Part shown: positions 23,673-36,700 of the stretch, piece after piece
Position numbering within the stretch: position 1 is the stretch's first letter
Layout: every line of letters begins with the position of its first letter
Assembly: GCA_003254925.1 (NCBI GenBank)
Contig: QANZ01047167.1
Span: 70,218-134,217, forward strand
Origin: Chamaecrista fasciculata
Lineage: Eukaryota; Streptophyta; Magnoliopsida; Fabales; Fabaceae
Reading direction: 5' to 3'
DNA length: 64,000 nucleotides
Program-made: the position numbers and the translations under genes
The notes under the pieces: model-generated
Database searches by the model: none
Seen by the model: only the letters and a program-made list of their open reading frames with translations
Told to the model about the DNA's origin: nothing

Positions 23673-26600
23673 ATGGACGCGAAGGCGAAGGCGAACGGCC
23701 CGAGCAGCGCTCAATCGGGTCGGGTCATTGAAGGACCCACCAACCCGATGGTTACGCCTCTGCTCACGGATCTTTATCAATTCACCATGGCTTACGCTTA
23801 CTGGAAAGCTGGCAAGCATCAAGAACGCGCCGTGTGAGTAATCATTTTCGTCTTTTTCATTCAATACTCAGCGACTGCAACATACAGCGAATCAATGGAT
23901 ATTAGTTTAGAACATTGCACAACTCTGAAATATTTGTTTGTACTGAATTGCACACTTTTAGTATCTTAAGTTTGGTATATGTTTATATGAGAAGATTACC
24001 GTAACCGAGCTTGTGATTTGATTCAGGTTCGACTTATATTTCCGGAAAAGTCCTTTTGGAGGGGAGTATACTATCTTTGCCGGTTTGGAAGAATGCATTA
24101 GACTCGTTGCTAATTTCAAATTTACTAAGGATGATATCAATTTTATCCGGGAAACGCTATCCACTTCATGTGAGGTCAGCAAAACTATAATGCTCAGATC
24201 TCATTTCAATTTTGTCATCCATGGGCGGGTTTTAAGCTCGACTAAACAATATTCAGTTTCTTTGTATCAAGAATGTAGTATTATACTAATAGAATTCCAA
24301 TTTTAGGAAATGATGCAGCTACTAAGAGTATAAATTAGAAGGTAGCACTTGAAAATGAATCAAACAAGAGCAACAGATTAATCGAGCACTAGCCTACGCG
24401 TACTCCTTTGGCACATAGCAATTTTTTTTTATTTTCCTTTTTGAATAATGTTAGGTATGTCAAAATTATATCAATCACTTATGTCTCTGACCAACATAAA
24501 ACGAACTAAATGAAAGAGCCTCTAACGTTTAGAGTTCAGAGCCTTCAGGTAAATAATATAGGACTATAAGTGTAAATCCGGAATAACATGGCTGGTAATT
24601 TGGTTTTTCACGATTGTGCTTTTTTTTTTTTAAAAAAAAAAAACATAGATTCTNTTTTTTTTAAAAAAAAACATAGATTCTTCCTTCAAAATAAATTGTT
24701 GATTTATCAGATAAATTATTCATTAAATCACAGGACGGGTTCTTCGACTATCTTAGAGGAGTTGACTGCTCCGATGTTGAGGTGCATGCCATTCCCGAAG
24801 GGTCAGTTGTTTTTCCTAAGATACCCCTGTTACGGATTGAAGGCCCTGTTGCCGTGAGTACTTGCTAGCATGTTTATTCCTTATTAAGTTAAAAATGTTA
24901 GTATGTACGAATATCATTTTTCTGTTTGCTTTGTATACTATCTGTTTTGTATATTCAATTAACTTCTATACTTGCAACTGTTCAGATAGTTCAATTGTTG
25001 GAAACCCCATTTGTCAATCTAATTAATTATGCATCATTAGTTGCTACTAATGCTGCAAGGCATCGGTTTGTTGCTGGAAAATCCAAAGTTCTGCTTGAGT
25101 TTGGGCTACGAAGGGCACAGGTTGATAAATTTTGTTGATTTCGTTTTTGGTAAATTAAGGAAAAATTGAGGCTTCTCGTTCTCTAAATAGTATATCTTAT
25201 TTTTAATGTAGGGCCCTGATGGTGGTCTAGGAGCTTCAAAGTACTGCTATATTGGAGGAGTGGACGCAACAAGGTATATCTGTTAAACAAATTCAATTCG
25301 GCATGTTAGGAGGAGAAACTTTTTCCGCATCTTCAATATTTCTTATAATATGTTCGTCCAATAACACAACAGTGCTAACTTATTTAGCCCAGCTTGCTAG
25401 TGGTAATGTTAATCAAATAAATATATATTGAAAAAGGAAAAGAAAATTACTATACTAATCGCTTTTTTACACAATAGTCCTTGCCTTCTCTTTTCCTAAC
25501 TCCGGCTCTTTCATGTTGTGTGCAACAGCAATGTTGCAGCAGGAAGGTTATTTGGGATACCCCTTCGCGGCACTCATTCTCATGCTTTTGTTAGCTCATA
25601 TATGGTGTGTAACCATTTTACTTAATATTTGTCAATGTTATATGAAGTATACTTGTAACTCATAGTATATAACCTAATTTAGTTTAAAGCACATGATTTC
25701 TGTTTGATATTTTCATTGCATTTAGCTGAAAGTGGCACAGGACTCTATCAGAGGATTTCCTGTTATTATGTCCATGTGATTAAGAAAGACTGAATTAAAT
25801 ATACTCAGCGTAGGCTAAGTTGGTATTGATACTCCTGAAGTCATATAAACTGAAGGCAACACAATTTGTTCAGACATTTATAAATTCGAATGGAGATTAT
25901 CATGCTAGAATCTAGGACTCGAGAAGAGAGATCTGGGTGAATCTAGAGAGAGATCTTGGAAATTAATCAAACTTTTTTCTTTGTTGTTTTCATTTATTAA
26001 TAGCTATTATGACATGTGTCGCTTTCTATTGTATTTCCTTTGCTTACTTTTACGTGTACCTTGTATATCCTGATTCCTGAGTTTTGCAGAGCCTAGATGA
26101 GATTGGAGATAGATCACTTTGCAGAAAAGATGGTTCAAGTAAATATGGAGATTTTGTTAGTTTGGTTCAAACATGGCTTACCAAAATTCAGGTCTCTTTC
26201 TTTCTAGTGATTTTATTGGGGTACTGACTTACTGTTACAAGATAAAAGAAAATTTTTTAAGTGTATGAAACTAATCTATTTTCTAAGTGTATGAAACTAA
26301 TCTATTTTCTACTTTTCAGCGGTCAAATCCTCAACGTGGTATTTTTGGTGAGACCAATCAAAGTGAGCTGGCAGCATTTACATCATATGCGTTGGCGTTT
26401 CCTGATGGCTTTCTTGCCCTTGTAGACACGTATGATGTAAGTGTTTTCCTACTAACTTTCTACTCCTAGCAAACTGACAAGTATAAAGGTAACATCATTC
26501 CAAAGAGTATGCCTAATGATTGTGGCTAAATCCTGCTTATCCCTCCTCTATATATTCCAAGAACTAGTCCTTCTTTCCTGATTAAGCTGCTAGGCCTGAT

Positions 26601-29600
26601 TGCACCTGTTTACAAACCTATTTGGAAACAATAAAAAATTTCTGTAATTAATTATGCAGGAATCAGTTATTATGGGATCTAATTTCAATTTTGCTATGAG
26701 AATTAAAAGATATGCACGAGTCATAACATACTTAAAACACAAAGATACTCGATCACATGCCATTCACTCATCTTCTCCGTGGAAAGAAAAATATGCGTGA
26801 ACATGAATACTTTCATTAATAGTACATCTTTCAGAATAAGGATCATTTGGCACATTCTAAAAAATGAGATAAAGAGACGTGAGGGGATGGGTGAATGGCG
26901 TTGAAGTCCACGATTTAGGATATTATCAACAGGAAGGCGTGTACCTCAATTAAAAGGGAGCGTTTCTCAATTAGAATGGCTGTTCTTGAACAACCAAAGA
27001 CACCAAGGCATTACCCAAAACGACTAATTGACATGAGATAAATTGTATCGAGGAATCATAGCTCATGATCATTATTCTACTCTTATTTGTAAATGCTGAG
27101 ATCCTAATTTGTTCTTATTTATATCCTTGAAATCCATTAATTTTGCAAACTTTCAAACTGCAATTTCTAATCATCAGGTCACCTATCAAGTGGTGTTATC
27201 TTTTGTCAATGACATGTTTAGTATCAAGTTTGAAGATTTCTTACATTTTATTTGTTTCCCAATCCAATTTACCATTTCCTTATTTTTCTACTTTTGTATT
27301 GTGATATCTTATGACATACCATATGAATTTGTATTTCCAGGTTATGAGAAGTGGAGTCCCCAACTTCTGCGCAGTTGCATTAGCTCTTAATGATTTAGGG
27401 TATACCCGGAAATTCTTCATGTTTATCATTATCACTTGATTACAGCTTTTACATCATTGAGAAATATTCTTTCCTAGTTATTTATTATTAGTTCCTCCAT
27501 TTGATTTTTAGTTTATAGAGAATTTTTTTTGCCCTTTCTTACCATGTAAATTAATGAAATATCATAGGCTATGTAGTGAGTGCTTTGATATCTTAGAAGG
27601 AACTATGGTGATAGCAGTATGAAGTAGTAGGTTGCATTAGTAACAAAAATGATGATTAAAATCTAATTTTCCAAATCCCACCCAATTTTGAAAATTCTGC
27701 TATGCTCAAAGTGTAAGTCACTCAGAATCAAGGACAACAAAACATAAAATTAGGTTCTTTTCTTCTCGGCCTCAAGATGACTCTGGGAAACCTAACCTTA
27801 CAGCTAAGAGATTTGCAGAATTTTAAAGTTCATATATGTTAAATTTCTTAACTCTTAAGGATAAAAATTCTTAGGTTTTGGTGCTAAATTGTGATTGAAG
27901 TATCACTGCATACTTTTCGTGGTAATCTGTTGTTTTTGGGCTTACTTCTGTAGGTTTCTTCCTTAGTGGTAAAAATTCAATTTATTTTTTTCCATAAATT
28001 TTTCTCTGGATCGTCATCTGCCTTTATTTTGTGTATTTTTTCATATGATATTTCTTTATCCATGTTGGGCAATGTTTTATGACATGGCATTTAACGACTC
28101 CTATAATATGTATTACAGTAATCCCTTTTGACTCCAACTAGTCCCTTAGCTTTCCTCCAACCCTCCCACTCCTTCCTGCGAAAGATCATCATTTTCAACA
28201 ATCTATGTAAATCGCCATTCATTGCTAAGCTTAGATGATCTCCTGTGCAGATACAAAGCGGTTGGCATCAGGTTGGACTCTGGAGACCTATCATATTTGT
28301 CATGTGAAGTCAGGAAGTTCTTTTGCTCCATTGAGAAGGAATTTTCAGTGCCTGGTTTTGGGAAAATGACTATCACTGCTAGTAATGACCTTAATGAGGA
28401 AACATTAGATGCTTTAAACAAACAGGTAATTATTCATTTCAAATACTCATTGTCCACTGGTCTCCAGAATTCAGAACCGCAAGAAATACTACTATCTGAT
28501 GTCCCCAAAGTTTATGATGTTTTAGGTTATAGATGAATATGAATGGCCCTGGCCTTCACATCATTTCTTTTAATAGGTTACCTACCATTCCTCCCATTCA
28601 GTTAGCTTGTTCAGTTCATGGCTAACATGAATTACTTGTTATAAGTTCGACTAATATGTGTATAAATTCCAAATTTTTTTATTTCGTTGGTTGATTTTAG
28701 TTACTATTTCATTATATAGGCTATATTGTCATACTACTAGTCAGACCTAAAGTTAAGAGCCCAAGCAAGGGCCAAAGAGTAATTGTGAACAAAGCAATAA
28801 CAGCTATTTATATATAATGCTTTCCCATTCTTCTTCAAGGGCTCTCTAGGTCTTTGTGCTTTTGGATACATGTAGATTAAGGAGAGTAATTTTTAGGTCT
28901 AAGCCTCCTGTCCAACTTCTAAGCACCATCCAGAGTAATACCAAATTCATCCCTCATTAGTCTAAACGGAGTGGTGCTAGGCTCCAAGATAGAATATTTT
29001 GGTATAAAAGCCTTTGAAATTATTGTCATATTATCTTGGATTTCCCTCTCTACATAGTATAATAGTTGTATTATAGGCTTATATTAAAAAAACTAAAAAT
29101 GAAAAAGGTTGGAATGGTGACATATTGGCTTCCTGTACGTTGATTTTGAAGGAATTGGTGTACCACTGAGAAAGGCAGATGAGAAAAGGCATTGTTTCTT
29201 GACCTACACTAATAACTGGATTACATTTTTCACTCCACAGGGTCACCAGATTGATGCCTATGGAATTGGAACTTACCTGGTTACATGCTATGCGCAAGCT
29301 GCTTTAGGTGTTGTTTTCAAGCTGGTTGAGATAAATAATCAACCTCGTATCAAACTTTCTGAAGATGTCTCCAAGGTCTGAAAACTCTAAACAAGACATA
29401 TTTGCATTCAGTGGTATGCTCACCTTTAGTGATTATCTTTTTCTCCTTTTGTCCCTATTTATGGTTCTAGGTCTCTATTCCATGTAAGAAACGATCCTAC
29501 AGATTGTTTGGGAAAGAAGGCTATCCCCTGGTGGACATAATGACTGGGGAAAATGAACCTCCTCCAAAGGTATTCTGTGAACTCACTGTGCACGTATTGT

Positions 29601-32600
29601 ATATGCTATCCTTTTATTTTTTCTTTTTTTTCCTTTTATGGGGAGGGAGAGGTTTTCTGTTCTATTATTCTTGTTGGTTTTTTTCAAAAGGATTCGGAAA
29701 GTTTTGAATTTGAGAGAGATTGGAGAGAGAGAGTTTTTTGAAAAGGTTAAAATCTAATTGCATTTTATTCATGAATTGATAATAATTTATATAAGATGAA
29801 AAATAACAAACTCCCTAATTTTCTAGGTTACACAATTCAAACTGAAATCTGAAGATAACAATAATCTTATATCCTAATTATAAAAGTAAAATAAATTAAA
29901 TACCCTAACAACTAATATCTCTGAGAGATGACTTATTCAAATTTAAAAAGATAACAAAATATTATTGGAGCTAAAATGCCACATGTCAAAACTCCTCCTT
30001 GGCATTTTTGTGACAAACTTCAATCTTTGTTCCATGATTTTCAAATTTTTCCTTTGGCAAGGCCTTCATCAATAAATCAAAAAATTGATCCTTTGACCGA
30101 CAATGAACCAATATCACTTCTTTTGATGGTTGAGCTTCTGGAATAAAATAAAATCTCAATGGTTGAATTTTGTTCTTGATAATCAACTCAATCTCCTCCT
30201 GCGATGCTTTTCGCCAAACTGATATATCACTTGTTTTAGAAACCTTTTCAGATTCTGAGATGACAAGATTGCAATTTTGTTGTACATCATGCAAAGGTCT
30301 TGTTTCTTCAAAAGAACCATTAAAAACTGCTTCACCAGCAATTGTTGCTTTTGGCACATTCCGAACATTGGCTTCAACTTCATTGCATTCCATAACAAAT
30401 TTTTTATTCTTTATTGGTATGCTCAGTAATGCAATACCATTAGCATCAAAGATGGTACAATTATTCCCTTTAAATTCAAGAGAATATCCCTTCTTCGATA
30501 TCTGACAAACACGTAATAAATTTTGACTTAAATCAGGTACAAACAAAACATTGGTGAGAAGTTTAATACCTGCTAAAGTCTCTATTTTAACCGTGTCTTT
30601 GCCTTTCACATCTAGGGACTCTCCATTCCCTATTTGCACTTTGGGGTTGAAACTTTTGTCAAGATTTTTGAAAATTGCCTCATTGTATGACATATGATTA
30701 GTGCATCCACTATCAATAAGTCAATTGTTGTTGGAGTTAACATTTTGAAAACAAGAGGCAACAAATAATTTGTCTAGTTCACCTTCAGACTCAACAACTT
30801 GAGCTTGTTGATTTTGATTCTTCGATTTGCACACCTTTGCAATATGACTCGTTTCTTGCAATTTCCACATATAGCATCTGGTCTCTACCAACAATATTTC
30901 TCGAGATGAGTAGTCTTATTGCAATGATGACAGGGAGGATATATTTTTTTGCCTTCTTTATTCTTGAATTCTTTGCCTCTGGTTCGTGCCAAAAGAGCAC
31001 CTTCAATTGTTGTGCCTTCTCTGAATATCCTTCGTTGCTCTTGCGCTTGAAGAGCATTCATTAGCTCACCTAATGCGATTTCATTTAAGTCCTTGGACTC
31101 TTCAAGAGAGGAGATTTTGGATTCAAATCTCTCAGGAAGAGTTACAAGAACTTTTTCTACAATTCTTTTCTCAGGAAAATCTTCACCAAGCAGCCTAATA
31201 TTATTAANNNNNNNNNNNNNNNNNNNNNNNNNNNNNNNNNNNNNNNNNNNNNNNNNNNNNNNNNNNNNNNNNNNNNNNNNNNNNNNNNNNNNNNNNNNNN
31301 NNNNNNNNNNNNNNNNNNNNNNNNNNNNNNNNNNNNNNNNNNNNNNNNNNNNNNNNNNNNNNCCAAAAGAGCACCTTCAACTGTTGTGCCTTCTCTGAAT
31401 ATCCTTCGTTGCTCTTGCGCTTGAAGAGCACTCATTAGCTCACCTAATGAGATTTCATTTAAGTCCTTGGACTCTTCAAGAGAGGAGATTTTGGATTCAA
31501 ATCTCTCAGGAAGAGTTACAAGAACTTTTTCTACAATTCTTTTCTCAGGAAAATCTTCACCAAGCAGCCTAATATTATTAACAATAAGAGAAATTCGGTC
31601 ACCATACTCACTAATTGTTTCGCTCTCCTTCATCTTTAAGGACTCAAATTCTCTTTTCAGATTTAAAACTCGCATTTGACGTGTTCGATCATTACCTTGA
31701 TATTCTTCTTTCAATATATCCCAAGCCTCTTTTGCTGTATTGCACGCCATAATTCTGTAGTACACAGAATCTGCAACTGAATTTTGAATGAGTGACTTGA
31801 CTTTGGATCTCTTTGCCTTTTCTTCATTGTAGGATTTGATCTGGGCCAAGGTAGGATTTTCTCGAAGAGGAGGTATTGGTATATCTTGGGTCACGATATC
31901 CCAAAGTTCATAGGCTTCCAAAAAACTTTGCATCTTCACTGACCAAATATGATAATTTTGACCAGTGAGAGTGATAGGAGGGTTTAGAGTTTGGTTGCTA
32001 TATGACATTTTTGGTGGATTGAAAAATGGTGTTTAATCCCGAAAGATCAACTATGGCTCTGGTTTTTTTCAAAAGGATTCGGAGAGTTTTGAATTTGGGA
32101 GAGATTGGAGAGAGAGAGTTTTTTGAAAAGGTTAAAATCTGATTGCATTTTATTCATGAATTGATAATAATTTATACAAGATGAAAAATAACAAACTCCC
32201 TAATTTTTTAGGTTACACAATTCAAACTGAAATCTGAAGATAAAAATAATCTTAAATCCTAATTATAAAAATAAAATAAATTAAATACCCTAACAACCAA
32301 TATCTCTGAGAGATGACTTATTGAAATTTAAAAAGATAACAAAATATTATTGGAGCTAAAATGCCACGTGTCAACAATTCTCAAATTCCACGTGTCAAAT
32401 AATAGAACAGAAAAGAACAGACACATTGCATTTGTATTAGGACGAAATCAGGAGAGACCATCTAATGTTCACAAAACCCCTCAAATGATGGGCAGACACA
32501 TGACCACTATGTCATAAAGTTTTGAACCTCTTTCCCTTTTCTATGTTTCCAACATGCAAGAGTGTTGATATATATTTGACCTCTAAAAAGGCACAAAATT

Positions 32601-33234
32601 TTTTTTTTAATTAATTTTAAATTTACAGGTGGGAGAAAGAATTCTGTGCCGTCATCCCTTTGTAGAATCCAAGAGAGCATATGTTGTGCCACAACGCGTT
32701 GATGAGCTTCTTAAGTGTTACTGGCCGGGGAAATCAGGTGAGAAACACTCAGAGATCGATGGCAAATTTCAATTAATTTTAGTACCCTACTATTGAATCA
32801 TAATATTTAATTCTAATTAATTTTTGGTAATTTGTAACTGTTTACGTTTTACCTCACGATGAGCCTACCAGCATTTTTCAACAATTAATGTTTTTGCCCC
32901 TTGGACGGTCTATAATTCCGATTATGTATCTATAGTGTAACTTATCATGGTTGTTTCTTGAAGATAAAAAGAGAGAAACTTTACCGCCTCTAAAGGACAT
33001 TAGGGAACGGTGCATCAAACAGCTTGAACAGATGCGACGTGACCACATGAGGAGACTTAACCCGACTCCTTACAAGGTAACAAGTTACACATTGTTCTGA
33101 CGTACTCTAGTTCTCTATTTGAATTGTATTAATGTTCTGACTTAAATCCTTTGCAGGTTAGTGTAAGTGCAAAATTGTATGACTTCATTCATTTTCTGTG
33201 GCTTAATGAGGCACCTGTTGGGGAGTTGCAATAA
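23673..33234 (+). CDS. NAPRT: Nicotinate phosphoribosyltransferase
   Basis: It catalyses nicotinate + PRPP (+ ATP) to nicotinate mononucleotide, the first step of the Preiss-Handler NAD salvage route, in the cytosol. Fifteen exons join in frame to about 562 residues, the usual plant length: 23673-23833, 24027-24174, 24734-24853, 24986-25120, 25212-25273, 25529-25604, 26090-26191, 26320-26436, 27341-27399, 28251-28425, 29241-29375, 29471-29569, 32629-32737, 32964-33076 and 33157-33234. Landmarks: [15 protein letters not shown] near the N-terminus, [19 protein letters not shown] (about 223-227, the family's reactive histidine region), RLDSGDL (334-340), [11 protein letters not shown] and IDAYGIGT (389-396). 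All introns use GT-AG. Intron 12 is about 3 kb because of a copia insertion in antisense orientation. No damage to coding sequence is seen. SPT-NAPRT1 and CLF-NAPRT2 are neighbours in Arabidopsis as I remember it. Confidence 0.96.
24619..24680. repeat. Short duplicated T/A-tract plus ACATAGATTCT around a single N
   Basis: A T-run, A-run and ACATAGATTCT occur twice, directly on either side of the N at 24654, within NAPRT intron 2. This looks like an unresolved homopolymer region in the assembly. Confidence 0.7.
26259..26310. repeat. Perfect 26-bp tandem duplication before NAPRT exon 8
   Basis: The unit starting AAGTGTATGAAACTAATC is present at 26259-26284 and 26285-26310. It ends 9 bp before the 3' splice site of exon 8, so it covers the probable branch-point and polypyrimidine area. 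Confidence 0.95.
29667..29671. repeat. Target-site duplication ATTCT, left copy
   Basis: ATTCT directly before the element start TGTTGG; the matching copy is at 32377-32381. Confidence 0.75.
30989..31207. repeat. 219-bp segment repeated on the other side of the gap
   Basis: This segment of the copia gag region is repeated at 31363-31581 with only three differences. The 155-N gap lies between them. It may be an unmerged overlap of two contig ends or two haplotypes rather than a real duplication. Confidence 0.9.
31208..31362. other. Assembly gap (155 N)
   Basis: A run of N inside the copia gag region. Confidence 0.99.
32377..32381. repeat. Target-site duplication ATTCT, right copy
   Basis: ATTCT directly after the element end GTCAACA; pairs with 29667-29671. 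Confidence 0.75.
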
Positions 33235-33761
33235 AAAGGTCTAATGTAGGGGGAATGATCAGTATACATGTATTCAAAGTGCACTGTATGATTTTGTATA
33301 GGGTTGGAGCAAGAATTATTCTTTGAACTCTTATGTACAATAAATGATTTTCGATGCCCTCAACCTAATTGTTTCATTGTTTAAAATATATGGCTTGGGG
33401 TCAATTCCATTCAAAGTCTCACGGGAATTTGATACGTAGTTTTTTATCTTAATGAAACTGAGATTTAGAAATTTCTCGTCTGTTACATACATAATTAAAA
33501 GTATTTTAAAGTATAATACATTCTTCTAAATATTAATTTTTCATAAAATTTATTTATTTATTTATACTAAAAAGGTAAAGATAGCACGGGACTTGGTACA
33601 TCATCGTAATCTCAGAAAAGGGATGAATGGAATTGGGTAGATAATAAAAAACCGCAGAGTTACAATGCTGACCCGTTAGTGTAGATTTACAGAGTGGAGA
33701 AACATCACTAGGTTGGATTATTGACAAGCCAAAATTGGGTGGACTACAAATCAAGTAATCA
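33235..33761. terminator. Convergent 3' ends of NAPRT and DNA polymerase alpha genes
   Basis: The two genes end towards each other with 527 bp between their stop codons. An AATAAA polyadenylation signal for NAPRT lies at about 33339-33345. No other gene is seen. The 3' UTRs must be short or overlap. Confidence 0.55.
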
Positions 33762-36700
33762 TCAAACAGTAATGGACAAGTCCTGTAGCTGCACCCACCC
33801 ATAAGCACAACGGTCCCGAATCTTTTGCACTGTTGATGCTGCCAGATCAACCATAGGTCTAATTTTGGCCAACTCTTTCTCTACTGGTATCCTAGATTTA
33901 TCCTCCATCTGCAACGAGGGAGCAGCTTAAATAACACTAGCATCATTCAACGAGGAAGAAAATTTGCGAGTCCTAGTTATAAGAATATGTTTGAGAAGTA
34001 CCTTTTCTACCCAGGAAACAGTATCTAAAACATGGCAAAAATATGAGAGTTGTCTATACAAGTCTGCCTCCGTGTACTAGAAAAGCAAGAAACTTTAGTG
34101 AGTCGAATAGGAGACATTAAATTCCTAGCATTATATGTCAGATAATAACATAATCAGTTAAATGTGTTTACGAGTAAAACCTTTCTTTGAAGATGTCCAT
34201 TGCAGCGGGGATAATTTGGACAAACAGTTCCTTTTTCGGAATCACCAACCAGCTGAAGGTTGATATTTCGTGTTGCATGCTTACATGTTTCGTCATCACA
34301 CTGGAAGAAAAGTACACTATGTTCATATTTATAACTTTCGCAAGCAAATATTCTCGTAATAATATTAGAGTTGCAGATTACCACTAATAAGCCTCTGTAG
34401 TACATTGAAATAAACTTGTCCGCTTGCCTTTTGACCTAAGATAAAGTATAAAGAATTATCAGCAGATATTCCACTAACAATATTTCATGCTAAAGCCAAA
34501 TTAACAAACATTAGTTCATGATCTGAAAAGAGAAAATTCCCCAGCTGAAATGGCATTGAACAAACTATCTACAGAGCGAACTGAAATTATAGTTAGTTAA
34601 AACCTGATTGGCTATCATTGCAGGAGAAATCTTGCCAAAATCATCTTCTGGGCATTTAGGACAGCGCAGCTTATGCCAGAAACTATCATTTGATTCCATG
34701 CCTAAGCTTGTTGGCTTTTCATTTCCAAAGGAAGAAATAGATTTGAAGACAGATGGGCAGTCAAAAGTACCAGAGCAGCTAGGGCATGACAAGACCAACG
34801 GCTCACATCCTTGATACCTGCAATTTGATTTTATCAAAATTCAATTCATTAATTATTAAATTCCTTTGAGGAAAATACATCAGCAACACTATACGTTCAA
34901 TATGAAAGAAGTATAGCGCAGAACTTCATGAAGTATAAAATATAAGCTAGACAAATGGAAAACAGAAAATTCACTAGTAAAATGTTCAAATCTCTTTTTA
35001 AAGAAGTACTAAAGAAGCTTATTTCCAGCATATTCAGTACTCATTTATTAAGAAATTATGTAATTTACAGGAGGGAAAAAAATTCAAATCTCCAAAATAA
35101 ATTCGTAGCAATTTTGCACATGTGAATGCTTTGTCATGATTAAAAGGACAGTAAATTTAGACTCAAGGTGTGGCTACCTCTCCTCATCAGCAGCAAACAA
35201 AAGTGTGCTTGAAGGATCACCACTTATTACTTCACTTGACTTCTGTTGAAACTGTAAACCATAGGCACTTTGTCAATTCAAAAATGCAAACGAAATTAAG
35301 GTAAAAAATTATTTGCCTCTAAGTGAACGACTATAACATAGTAGGAAAGAAATTCTACTTTTGATGCATCAAGCCCTAAACAATCAGCCAGTCTTTCTGG
35401 GCTCGTCCCCTGAATGGAATTACAAAGACGCGATACAACGGGATGAATCTGCAAGGAAAAAAAACAGAATACTCAAGCAGGGTACGCTAACAGCAAACAC
35501 GGATGACCTTAATTTGCTTTGTAAAACACCTGTTGTGACAAGTAATAATCGATGTCAATCATCCATCTCCCCTGTTCTTGTTTTAGTTCATCAGGATGTC
35601 TAGCGCGCTGAGCAATGCCAGTTGCACTGCCTGAACTAGTGCCCTGATAGATTTAAAATGATAGTAACAAGGAAGAGGCAAGACCATGCGTGATCAGCAT
35701 CACATATCCAATGCATAATTAACACATATTCATAGTTTCAGCATTAGTTCTCTGATTGAAAGAAGCAACTAAATTACAAACCTCCTCGCAGCAAATTATA
35801 TAGGGGACTGTATCACCAACAGAGCAACCAGTGGAGAAACCCTTTTGCTTCAACCTTTGTGCCACCTAAATAATGATCGGCAAAGGCATCCTTAAAATGG
35901 ATTAAATCCCAGCAAAGTCAAGGAAAATTGAGGTGAGTGGCAGTTTCAAATAATAGAATCAAATGACTTGGACTCACAAGAACGTGCGGTTGATTTTTGG
36001 CATCCGGATAGGCTTCGGGAAGCTTAGTCAATGTCTTAGTTATAATATATTTCTCTAGCGGTACTTCTCCATTCCTCATCTCTTCTTGTACCTGTTTCAA
36101 TCTTCGCAAATTAATTTCAAGGAGACATCTCATGTGAAAACTTAAGGTAAGGAAGATTGTATCAGAAGCTATCTCCGATAAGCCATAATATGGCTTTTCA
36201 GAGGATAGATTAAAAACAAAGCCTTTAACTAAAATCCCACACTCATCTTTCTCTAATCCAATCATGTTTTCTTATACACATGAATTCTGGGCTTACACCT
36301 ATCAGGGAGTTATGAGCCCACAGCCCCTAGAAGCTTCTTCCTCTTAAAGTCAAACCACAACATAGGTTGTTCTGATTAAAGAACTAACAATGCTTAAAAC
36401 CACAGTATACCTTCCGGAGACAACTGTGAATTGATTCAACAACATCCTCACATGACCTGTAAGCATGAGAGAAGCATCATCACCAGATAAATGAGTAAAT
36501 CTTGCTCCTCAAATTTCGAGTAGTTAAATCAATATATTAGTGGGCATAAGGTGGCAGAATATAACATACCCTCCAGACAAAATTTGACTTAGGCAAAAAT
36601 CTCCTATATCTTTAGATAATAGGCTCCAGTCACGACGAACAATATCAAGACCTTTACGTTCAATAACCTGCACCATTAATAAATTTCACAGAATTTCTTC

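Larger units (their letters stand above)
29672..32376 (-). mobile_element. Internally deleted Ty1/copia LTR retrotransposon in NAPRT intron 12
   Basis: The LTRs are 29672-29991 and about 32061-32376. They differ at about a dozen sites, with TG...CA ends on the outer sides and a 5-bp ATTCT target duplication. On the minus strand from right to left there is first a PBS remnant (AGAGCCATAG, about 32055). A UBN2-type Gag follows (from 32008; [33 protein letters not shown]), then a CHHCNKTTH zinc knuckle (about 30930) that needs a frameshift. The protease region LIDSGCTNH (about 30715) has a TGA just before it. It runs straight into the far C-terminus of the polymerase ORF ([18 protein letters not shown], about 30105-30050), so integrase and reverse transcriptase are gone. 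A purine-rich PPT, CCAAGGAGGAGT, precedes the left LTR. A 155-N gap (31208-31362) interrupts Gag. It is non-autonomous. Confidence 0.93.
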
